Assembly (NCBI RefSeq): GCF_013302895.1
Contig: NZ_VJOK01000001.1
Coordinates: 4,265,261-4,329,260, forward strand
DNA: 64,000 nucleotides
Source of the DNA: Streptomyces albus subsp. chlorinus
GTDB taxonomy: Bacteria; Actinomycetota; Actinomycetes; Streptomycetales; Streptomycetaceae
Reading direction: 5' to 3'
Part shown: piece after piece, positions 16,920-24,226 of the stretch
Numbering within the stretch: the stretch's first letter is position 1
Layout: each line of letters begins with the position of its first letter
Notes under the pieces: model-generated
Seen by the model: only the letters and a program-made list of their open reading frames with translations
Databases searched by the model: none
Told to the model about the DNA's origin: nothing
Translations under genes and position numbers: made by a program

Positions 16920-19900
16920 ATGATGTCTTCGCCCCCAACCGCTCCGGACGATTCCCTCGCGGCGGAATCCCGCGAGGGCGCCGTCACCGCGCTGTTGCGA
17001 TTCCCGCCGTTGAGGCGGCTGTGGACGGCGCAGTTCACCAGTGGGATCGGCGACATGCTGGGCCTGCTGGTGCTGTTGTTGCTGGCGATGCAGGCGGCGG
17101 CCGTACGCGGCGTCGCGGGGGACCCGGTCTTCGGCGGCGGCTACCGCGGAATGGCGTTCGTCGTCGCGGTCGTCTTCGGGCTGCGGCTGCTCGCCACGCT
17201 GCTGTTCGGCGCCGTCCTGCTGGGCCCGGTCTCCGCGCTGGTCAGCGGCGCCGGCACCAGGCCGGGTGCGAAGTCCGGCCCGGAACCCGGTGCCCTCTCC
17301 GGTGCGCGGCCGGGAGCCGCCCCGGGCCTGACGCCGGGCGCGGAGACCCAGGAGGGCGCCGGCGAAGGCACCGGCGCTCACGCGGGGGAGAACGCCGGAG
17401 AGGGCGCCGCCGAGGCGGACGCCGCACAGCGCCTGAAGCCGGGCGGCAAGCCGGGGACCGGCGCGCGTACCAAGGTGCTGGACCGGCGCTGGACGCTGTT
17501 CGGCGCCGACGTGCTGCGTGCCGCCGCCCTGATCCTGGCGCCGCTGTGGATCGACTGGACGCCCGGCAGCGCGTTCGCCCTGCTCCTGATCACCGTGTTC
17601 GTCACGGGCACCGCGGAGCGGATCTCGACCGTGACGCGGGACAGCGCGGCGCCCGCGCTGCTGCCCGCCGGGCCGCCCGAGGGCGCGGCCGTCCGCCCGC
17701 TGCCCGACCGGCACGACGCGCTGCGGCGGCTGTGGCTGCGGTCCGGCTTCGTGGCGCTTCCGCTCGCCGCGGCCGGCCTCGTCGTCGTCACCCTGATCAG
17801 CAACCTGCTCGGCGTGGGGATCGACTGGTTCGGCTCCCACCAGGCCGCGCTCGCCTCCTACGTGGCGGCCGGGCTCTTCGCCGCCGGGGCGGCCATCGGC
17901 TACTTCCTCGAACTGCCGGACGCGCCCACCCCGCGCCCGCGCTCCCCCCTGGAGGGCCTGCGCAGGCCCCGGGCGGGCGCCGGAACCGACAAGGGCCGCA
18001 CCGGCGCCGTCCCGCTGCTGGTCCTCGCGGGGGCCGCCCTCAGCGGTGCCGTCGCCGCGGCCGTCGCGCTTGCCCCGATGCACGCCGCCGACCTGGGCGG
18101 CGGACCCGTCGCCTTCGGACTGCTGACACTGATGCTGACCGGTGGCACCGTCGCCGGTATCCGCCTGGCACCGCACACGCTGCCCTCGCTCTCCCGGCGG
18201 CGGCTGCTCGCGCTGGTGACCGGGGCGACGGGCATCGCGCTGCTCGTCGCCGGACTGGTGGCCGACACCGCGACCGTCATCGCCCTGGCGCTGCTGGCCG
18301 GAGTGGGCGGCGGCATCGCGGCCAACACCCTGCACACCCTGCTCGACCAGGAGACCGAGGAGCCGCGCCGGGCCCGGACCACCGAGCACCTCCAGGCGGT
18401 CGTGCGCCTGTCGCTCGCCGTCTGCGCGGTGCTCGCCCCCGTGGTGGCCGCGCTGATCGGCCCGCACCGGGTGGAGAACGGCGCCTTCGTCTTCGACCAC
18501 GGCGGTGCCTCGTTCACGCTGATGCTCGTCGGGGCGCTGCTGCTGCCCGTCGGCGCGGTCCTGCTGGGACGCACCGACGACCGGCAGGGCGTACCCCTGC
18601 GCCGGGACCTGCTGGAGGCGTTCGGCGGCGGCCGGCCCCGCCACGCGCCCGCGGACGGCGGCTTCTTCCTCGTCCTGGAGGGCGGGGACGGCGCCGGCAA
18701 GTCCACCCAGGTCGAGGCGCTGGCCGACTGGATCAGGGCCAAGGGCCACGAGGTGGTCGTCACCAAGGAGCCCGGCGCCACGCCCGTGGGCAAGCGGCTG
18801 CGCTCGATCCTGCTGGACGTCTCCTCCTCCGGGCTCTCGCACCGCGCGGAGGCGCTGCTGTACGCCGCCGACCGCGCCGAGCACGTCGACACGGTCGTCC
18901 GCCCGGCGCTGGAACGCGGCGCGGTAGTCATCTCCGACCGGTACGTGGACTCCTCCGTCGCCTACCAGGGCGCCGGCCGCGACCTGTCGCCGGTGGAGGT
19001 CGCCCGCATCTCCCGCTGGGCCACCGACGGGCTGGTGCCGCACCTGACCGTGCTGCTCGACGTGGCGCCCGAGACGGCCCGCGAACGCTTCACCGAGGCA
19101 CCGGACCGCCTGGAGTCGGAGCCGACCGAGTTCCACCAGCGCGTACGCTCCGGCTTCCTCACCCTCGCCGCCGCCGACCCGGCCCGCTACCTGGTCGTCG
19201 ACGGCGGCCAGGAACCGGAGGCCGTCACCACCGTCATCCGGCACCGCCTCGACCAGGTGCTGCCGCTCTCCGAGGCCGAGAAGAAGGCCCAGGAGGAGGC
19301 CAGGAAGCGGGCCGAGGAGGAGGCCCGCAAACGCGCGGAGGAAGAGGCCCGCCGCAAGGCCGAGGAGGAGCGCAAGGAGCGGGAACGCAAGGAGCAGCTG
19401 GAGAAGCTGCGCCGCGAGGAGGAGGAGCGCAAGCGCCGCGAGGCCGAACTGGAGCGCCAGCGCGAGGAGATCCGCCGCGCCGAGGAAGCCCGCAAGCAGG
19501 CCGAGGAGGCGCGCCGTATCGCCGAGGAGGAGCGCAAGCGCCGGGAGGCCGAACAGCGCGCCTACGAGGAGGAGCAGGAGCGGCTGCGCAAGCGCGCCGA
19601 GGAGGAGAAGCGGCTCCGCGCCGAGGCGGAGGAGCGCCGCCGCGAGCGCCAGCGCAGGGCCGAGGAGGCCCTGCTGCGCGCCGAGGAGGCCCGCAGGGCG
19701 GCCGAGGCGGAGGCCGCGGCGAAGGCGGCCGCGGAGGCCGAGAAGGCGGAACGGGCCGAAGCAGCCGAACGGGCCGCGGCGGCCGAACGCGCCGGGACCG
19801 CGGAGAAGGCCGCGCGGGCCGAGGGCGCGGCGGCGGCGAAGGCCGCCGGGACCGGGACCGCGGCGAGCGCAGGAGCCGCGGAGACCGGGGAAGCCGCTCG

Positions 19901-20492
19901 GACCTCGGAGGACGGGGAAGCCGGTCGGACCGTGGGGGCCGGGGACGCTGCTCGTACGGCGGAGGTTCCGGAGAATCCGGAGGTCCCGGGGACCGGGCAG
20001 GGCGAGCCGGTGGCCGGTGGTGCGGCGGCCGACGCGGCTGCCGCGGCCGAGTTGGCCGAGGCGGCCGAGGACGCCGCCGAGCCCGACGGCTCCGAGGCGG
20101 ACACCGCCCAGATCCCGCAGGTGCCGGCCCCGTCGCCGGACGTGGAGGACACCACCCAGCTGCCCCGCCCCGAAGGCGTCTCCGCGGAGGAAGAGACCAC
20201 GGTGCTGCCGCAGGTCTCCCCGGCCGAGGACGAGACGACCGTCCTGCCGAGGATCCCGGCCGACGAGGACGAGACGACGGTTCTGCCCCGCGTTTCCGAG
20301 GAGGGGGAAGAGGAGCGCACCCGCGAACTCCCCCAGGTCGCCCCGGACGCCTCCCGCCCCCGCCCTTCCTGGGCGGAGCCCGAGGACGGCGAGGACGGCG
20401 ACGAGACGGCCCCCTCCCTCGCCGACGAGCTGCTGGGCCCGCACGAGGAGGAGCCGGACGAGGAGGACGGCCGGCGCCGCCGACGGGGCTGA
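16920..20492 (+). CDS. tmk: Membrane transporter-like / thymidylate kinase fusion with long coiled-coil tail
   Basis: 1190 residues; starts at ATG 16920 or the next ATG at 16923. Residues 1-560 have about ten hydrophobic segments and resemble an MFS-type protein (LLRFPPLRRLWTAQFTSGIG). Residues ~580-790 are a complete thymidylate kinase: P-loop LEGGDGAGKST from ~586, VTKEPGATPVG, VISDRYVDSSVAYQGAGR. It would phosphorylate dTMP to dTDP. Residues ~785-960 are an uninterrupted charged coiled coil of EEARKRAEEE-type repeats, followed by an Ala/Gly-rich linker and four T-x-L-P motifs in acidic context (TTQLP, TTVLP three times) near the end. The fusion of an integral membrane domain with a nucleotide kinase is known for Streptomyces Tmk; the tail is much less conserved. 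Confidence 0.9.
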   Translation: MMSSPPTAPDDSLAAESREGAVTALLRFPPLRRLWTAQFTSGIGDMLGLLVLLLLAMQAAAVRGVAGDPVFGGGYRGMAFVVAVVFGLRLLATLLFGAVLLGPVSALVSGAGTRPGAKSGPEPGALSGARPGAAPGLTPGAETQEGAGEGTGAHAGENAGEGAAEADAAQRLKPGGKPGTGARTKVLDRRWTLFGADVLRAAALILAPLWIDWTPGSAFALLLITVFVTGTAERISTVTRDSAAPALLPAGPPEGAAVRPLPDRHDALRRLWLRSGFVALPLAAAGLVVVTLISNLLGVGIDWFGSHQAALASYVAAGLFAAGAAIGYFLELPDAPTPRPRSPLEGLRRPRAGAGTDKGRTGAVPLLVLAGAALSGAVAAAVALAPMHAADLGGGPVAFGLLTLMLTGGTVAGIRLAPHTLPSLSRRRLLALVTGATGIALLVAGLVADTATVIALALLAGVGGGIAANTLHTLLDQETEEPRRARTTEHLQAVVRLSLAVCAVLAPVVAALIGPHRVENGAFVFDHGGASFTLMLVGALLLPVGAVLLGRTDDRQGVPLRRDLLEAFGGGRPRHAPADGGFFLVLEGGDGAGKSTQVEALADWIRAKGHEVVVTKEPGATPVGKRLRSILLDVSSSGLSHRAEALLYAADRAEHVDTVVRPALERGAVVISDRYVDSSVAYQGAGRDLSPVEVARISRWATDGLVPHLTVLLDVAPETARERFTEAPDRLESEPTEFHQRVRSGFLTLAAADPARYLVVDGGQEPEAVTTVIRHRLDQVLPLSEAEKKAQEEARKRAEEEARKRAEEEARRKAEEERKERERKEQLEKLRREEEERKRREAELERQREEIRRAEEARKQAEEARRIAEEERKRREAEQRAYEEEQERLRKRAEEEKRLRAEAEERRRERQRRAEEALLRAEEARRAAEAEAAAKAAAEAEKAERAEAAERAAAAERAGTAEKAARAEGAAAAKAAGTGTAASAGAAETGEAARTSEDGEAGRTVGAGDAARTAEVPENPEVPGTGQGEPVAGGAAADAAAAAELAEAAEDAAEPDGSEADTAQIPQVPAPSPDVEDTTQLPRPEGVSAEEETTVLPQVSPAEDETTVLPRIPADEDETTVLPRVSEEGEEERTRELPQVAPDASRPRPSWAEPEDGEDGDETAPSLADELLGPHEEEPDEEDGRRRRRG

Positions 20493-20530
20493 GGGGCGCG
20501 CTGACCGGGCGGACCGGTCAGGCGGCACGA

Positions 20531-20576
20531 CGGCCGGGGGGTCCCAAGGGCAGCGTCCCTTGGGACCCCCCGGCCG
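20531..20576 (+). terminator. Very stable hairpin after tmk
   Basis: A perfect 20-bp stem (20531-20550 with 20557-20576) with a 6-base loop and no T-run, 38 bases after the tmk stop. Confidence 0.8.
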
Positions 20577-20878
20577 TTCGGCACCGTTCGCCGGCACCGA
20601 CGCGGCACGTCCGCCGGGACCGTCCGAACGCCGACGGGCGCGTCCCCCCGGGGGCGCCGTCTTCGTGCTGGGGTTGCCGGGGGTCGCGCGCCGTCTCCGT
20701 GCCGGGATCGCCGGGGTCGTTCGCACGCCGTCCCCCTTGCCGGGATCGCCGGGGGTCGTCCGCATCCCCGTGCCGGGCTCACCGGGACCGCCGGGGCGAC
20801 GCGGCGGCTGTCTTCCGCCGGCTACCGGCCCTCAGCCGGCGGCGTCGGTCTGTCACCCCCATCCCCGACAATGGGTCC
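20577..20878 (+). other. Non-coding gap before holB containing imperfect repeats
   Basis: About 300 bases with no credible gene. From 20665 to about 20795 there are four imperfect copies of a G+C-rich unit (starts near 20665, 20699, 20737 and 20770) containing GCCGGGATCGCCGGGG. The spacing (34, 38, 33) is irregular. I see no promoter consensus. Confidence 0.6.
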
Positions 20879-22105
20879 ATGGCGGTGTGGGACGACCTGG
20901 TGGGCCAGGACAGAGCAATGCGGCAGCTCCAGGCTGCGGCGCACGACGCTGACGCGTACATCACCGCGGAGGCCGGGGGCGAGGCCGGGAACGCCGGGGG
21001 CTCGGCCGTCCTCTCCGGCTCGGCGATGACCCACGCCTGGCTCTTCACCGGCCCCCCCGGCGCGGGGCGCGACAAGGCGGCCCGCGCTTTCGCCGCGGCG
21101 CTCCAGTGCGTGAGCCCCGACCGCGCGCTGGGCGGCAGTCCGGGCTGCGGCTTCTGCGAGGGCTGCCATACGACGATGGTCGGCACCCACGCCGATGTGA
21201 CGGTGGTCCGTACCGATCTGCTCACCATCGGTGTGAAGGAGACCCGCGCGCTGGTGCGGGAGGCCCAGATGTCCCCGGCGGGCGGGCGCTGGCAGGTGAT
21301 CGTGCTGGAGGACGCCGACCGCCTCACCGAGGGCGCGGGGAACGTGCTGCTCAAGGCGGTGGAGGAGCCCGCTCCGCGTACGGTCTGGCTGCTGTGCGCG
21401 CCCTCCACGGAGGACGTCCTGCCGACGATCCGCTCCCGCTGCCGCCACCTGGCGCTGCGGACGCCGCCGGTGGACGCCGTGGCGGACCTGCTGATGCGGC
21501 GGGACGGCATCGAGCCGCGGATGGCGGTGTTCGCCGCGCGCGCCACCCAGGGCCACATCGACCGGGCGCTGCGGCTGGCGACGGACGAGCGGGCGCGGGC
21601 CCGCCGTCAGGCGGTGCTGAAGCTGCCGACCCGGGTGGACGACGTGGGCGGGGCGCTCCGGGCCGCGCAGGAGCTGATCGACGCGGCCACGGAGGACGCC
21701 AAGCAGGTCGCGGAGGAGTTCGACGCCAAGGAGACGGAGGAGCTGCGTGCCGCGCTCGGCGCCGCGGAGGGCAAGCGGCTGCCGCGCGGCACGGCGGGTG
21801 CGATGAAGGAGCTGGAGGACAGGCAGAAGCGCCGCTCCACGCGTACCCAGCGCGACTCCCTCGATCTGGCGCTCTCGGACCTGACGGCCTTCTACCGCGA
21901 TGTGCTGGCCCGCCAGCTCGGCTCCGCCGTGGCGCTCTCGCACGACGAGTCGTCCGCGCCGATCGCCCAGCTGGCCGCGACCTCGCGGCCCGAGCAGACG
22001 CTGCGCCGTATCGAGGCGGTGCTGGAGTGCCGGCGGGCGCTGGACCGCAATGTGGCCCCGCTGCTGGCGGTGGAGGCGATGACGATGGCACTGCGCGCGG
22101 GCTGA
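20879..22105 (+). CDS. holB: DNA polymerase III subunit delta-prime
   Basis: 408 residues from ATG 20879 (MAVWDDLVGQDRAMRQLQ, the usual beginning in this genus). It is an AAA+ clamp-loader subunit: the P-loop region reads GPPGAGRDKAARAF, where the Lys-Ser/Thr of Walker A is lost, as is normal for the non-catalytic delta-prime. A Cys cluster (C...CGFCEGC) forms the zinc module. VLEDADRLTEGAGNVLLKAVEEP and the SRC motif (TIRSRCRHL) are present; SRC supplies the arginine finger to the neighbouring DnaX subunit. It opens and loads the beta sliding clamp with the other subunits. The long helical segment 250-330 is typical of actinobacterial versions. Confidence 0.93.
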   Translation: MAVWDDLVGQDRAMRQLQAAAHDADAYITAEAGGEAGNAGGSAVLSGSAMTHAWLFTGPPGAGRDKAARAFAAALQCVSPDRALGGSPGCGFCEGCHTTMVGTHADVTVVRTDLLTIGVKETRALVREAQMSPAGGRWQVIVLEDADRLTEGAGNVLLKAVEEPAPRTVWLLCAPSTEDVLPTIRSRCRHLALRTPPVDAVADLLMRRDGIEPRMAVFAARATQGHIDRALRLATDERARARRQAVLKLPTRVDDVGGALRAAQELIDAATEDAKQVAEEFDAKETEELRAALGAAEGKRLPRGTAGAMKELEDRQKRRSTRTQRDSLDLALSDLTAFYRDVLARQLGSAVALSHDESSAPIAQLAATSRPEQTLRRIEAVLECRRALDRNVAPLLAVEAMTMALRAG

Positions 22106-22189
22106 CGCGCCAGGCCGGGGCGGCGGACGACGGGCGGGCGCCGCAGTGGGTACGCTCCCCAGCACGTGCCGCCGGTGGAGGGATGCCCG

Positions 22190-23806
22190 ATGAGTCAGAC
22201 ACACGCTCGCCGCGCCCGTCGCGCGGGCGCGGCGGTCCTCGCCGCCGCGGCACTGCTGCTCGCCGGCTGTTCGGGCGGTGACGGGTCCGGGAAGCCGAGC
22301 GGCGACTCCTCGAAGGGCGGCACGCAGGCCGGCGCGGACGCCCCGCCGCTCCAGCCGCTGTCCGAGCGGACGCCGGCCGCTCTGCGCCCGTACTACGACC
22401 AGAAGCTCTCGTGGCGCTCCTGCGGCATGGAGGGCTTCGAGTGCGCGACGCTGCGGGTCCCGCTGGACTACGGCAAGCCGGGGAAGGGCCCCCGGGACAC
22501 GGCGCACAACGTGAAGCTGGCCCTCGCCCGTACGAAGCCGCAGGCCGGGCAGGGCAGGCCCGAGGGCGGCTCGCTGCACGTCAACCCGGGCGGCCCCGGC
22601 GGCTCGGCGATCGCGTACCTGCAGCAGCAGGCGGCCCTCGCCTATCCGCCGCGGGTGCGCGAGCACTACTCGCTCGTCGGCATGGACCCGCGCGGTGTCG
22701 GCCGCAGCGAGCCCGTCGAGTGTCTGGGCGACCGGCAGATGGACGCCTACACGCGTGTGGACCAGACGCCGGACGACAAGAAGGAGGCCGGCGCCCTCTC
22801 CGCCGCGTACGGGCGGTTCGCCGAGGGCTGCCGGAAGCGGTCCGGCAAGCTGCTCGGTCATGTCTCCACGGCCGAGGCGGCCCGCGACATGGACGTGCTG
22901 CGCGCCGCGCTCGGCGACAAGAAGCTCAACTACGTGGGCGCCTCCTACGGCACCTACCTGGGCGCCACCTACGCGGGACTGTTCCCGCACCGCTCCGGCC
23001 GCCTCGTCCTGGACGGCGCCATGGACCCCTCGCTGGACGCGCGCCGCGTCAACCGGGAGCAGACGGCGGGCTTCGAGACGGCGTTCAAGGCGTTCGCGCG
23101 CGACTGCGTCGGTCAGTCGGACTGCCCTCTGGGCACCGGCAGCGTGCGCGAGGCGGGCAGGCGGCTGAACGCCTTCTTCGCGAAGGTGGACCGCGAGCCC
23201 CTCAAGACCGACTCCTCGCGCACCCTCACCGAGTCCCTGGCCACCACGGGCGTGATCCGGGCCATGTACGACGAGGGCTCCTGGCCCGCCCTGCGCCAGG
23301 CGCTGGCGGCGGGCAGGAAGGGCGACGGCACGCCGCTGCTGGAGCTGTCCGACGACTACTACGAGCGCGGGCCGGACGGCTCCTACAGCAACACCATGTT
23401 CGCCAACCCGGCCGTGAACTGTCTCGACGCGCCCCCGGCCTTCGACGACGAGGCCGAGGCCCGCGAGGCCGTGCCCTCCTTCGAGAAGGCCAGCCCCGTC
23501 TTCGGCCGGGGCTTCGCGTGGGCCGCGCTGAACTGCGCCTCGTGGCCGGTGGACCCCACGGGCGAGCCGCACCGCATCGCCGCGAAGGGCGCCGACCCGA
23601 TCCTGGTCGTCGGCACCACCCGCGACCCGGCCACCCCCTACCGCTGGGCACAGGGCCTGGCCGGCCAGCTGTCCTCGGGCCGCCTGCTGACCTACAAGGG
23701 CGACGGTCACACCGCGTACCTGCGCGGCAGCGACTGCGTCGACCGGGCCGTCAGCGGCTACCTCGTCCAGGGCAAGCCCCCCAAGGACGGCACCACCTGC
23801 CGGTGA
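22190..23806 (+). CDS. Secreted alpha/beta-hydrolase peptidase (TAP/SlpD family lipoprotein)
   Basis: 538 residues from ATG 22190, which has GGTGGAGGG upstream. A basic leader and hydrophobic core end at the lipobox LLLAGC, so it should be exported and lipid-anchored. The alpha/beta hydrolase core shows HVNPGGPGGSA (oxyanion hole), MDPRGVGRSEPVEC, the nucleophile elbow GASYGT (Ser252), TTRDPATPY (Asp) and GDGHTAYL (His), with a TAP-like C-terminal domain. Relatives are tripeptidyl or prolyl aminopeptidases such as Streptomyces TAP and SlpD/SlpE. It would release short peptides from extracellular protein. Expression is independent of holB, with ~85 bases between the genes. Confidence 0.92.
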   Translation: MSQTHARRARRAGAAVLAAAALLLAGCSGGDGSGKPSGDSSKGGTQAGADAPPLQPLSERTPAALRPYYDQKLSWRSCGMEGFECATLRVPLDYGKPGKGPRDTAHNVKLALARTKPQAGQGRPEGGSLHVNPGGPGGSAIAYLQQQAALAYPPRVREHYSLVGMDPRGVGRSEPVECLGDRQMDAYTRVDQTPDDKKEAGALSAAYGRFAEGCRKRSGKLLGHVSTAEAARDMDVLRAALGDKKLNYVGASYGTYLGATYAGLFPHRSGRLVLDGAMDPSLDARRVNREQTAGFETAFKAFARDCVGQSDCPLGTGSVREAGRRLNAFFAKVDREPLKTDSSRTLTESLATTGVIRAMYDEGSWPALRQALAAGRKGDGTPLLELSDDYYERGPDGSYSNTMFANPAVNCLDAPPAFDDEAEAREAVPSFEKASPVFGRGFAWAALNCASWPVDPTGEPHRIAAKGADPILVVGTTRDPATPYRWAQGLAGQLSSGRLLTYKGDGHTAYLRGSDCVDRAVSGYLVQGKPPKDGTTCR

Positions 23807-23841
23807 CCCCACCCCCGTCCGGAGCACCCCCGCAAACCCTG

Positions 23842-23847
23842 TAGACT
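23842..23847 (+). promoter_or_regulatory. Candidate -10 element of the tRNA-Thr gene
   Basis: TAGACT lies 39 bases before the tRNA 5' end, a typical distance for a tRNA leader in this genus. No matching -35 consensus is visible at 17-19 bases upstream. Confidence 0.4.
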
Positions 23848-23885
23848 TGTCGCCGCAGCGGCCCCCACACTGGTCGCACGCACCC

Positions 23886-23962
23886 GCCGCCTTAGCTCAG
23901 TCGGCCAGAGCGACGCACTCGTAATGCGTAGGTCAAGGGTTCGATTCCCTTAGGCGGCTCCA
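23886..23962 (+). tRNA. tRNA-Thr (anticodon CGT)
   Basis: 77 bases including an encoded CCA. The acceptor stem GCCGCCT pairs perfectly with AGGCGGC (23952-23958). The D-arm (TAGCTCAGTCGGCCAGAGC), the anticodon loop CTCGTAA with anticodon CGT, and the T-arm with GGTTCGATTCC are all standard. It reads the threonine codon ACG. The 3' half of tRNA genes is a common integration site for mobile elements; I found no second copy of this 3' end in the window and no integrase. Confidence 0.97.
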
Positions 23963-23967
23963 CCGGG

Positions 23968-23998
23968 ACCCCGGGTCAGATGGATTCTGACCCGGGGT
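23968..23998 (+). terminator. Terminator of the tRNA-Thr gene
   Basis: A perfect 12-bp stem (23968-23979 with 23987-23998) and a 7-base loop, followed by TCTGTGG, starting six bases after the tRNA CCA. Confidence 0.8.
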
Positions 23999-24226
23999 TC
24001 TGTGGTTTCTCCGACCCTCGCAGCCGTGCTCCGAGGGATACGCGTGGGACGCACACCGGCCGGTTCCGCCCCACCGTCCCGGCGGCGTCAGGGGGTTGGT
24101 GCCGGGTGGCCTTTCTTCCTGGCTGTCCGGTGGACTACGTTCTCTTGTGGTCGACTGTGTGCCCACAGTGAGGGACGGTGCGGCCGCCCGCCCAGAGCAA
24201 CATCGAGCGAACCGACGGGGACTGGC

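Noticed and set aside
13880..17056. 1058-codon minus-strand ORF antisense to topA
   Set aside because: Same bias effect; composition dominated by Arg/Leu/Val/Gly and no recognisable domain, while the plus strand encodes a full topoisomerase.
16905..20765. 1286-codon minus-strand ORF antisense to tmk
   Set aside because: Low-complexity Arg/Gly/Leu/Gln translation without start signals or domains; shadow of the coiled-coil-rich gene.
20822..23827. 1001-codon minus-strand ORF antisense to holB and the peptidase
   Set aside because: Shadow of two well-supported plus-strand genes.
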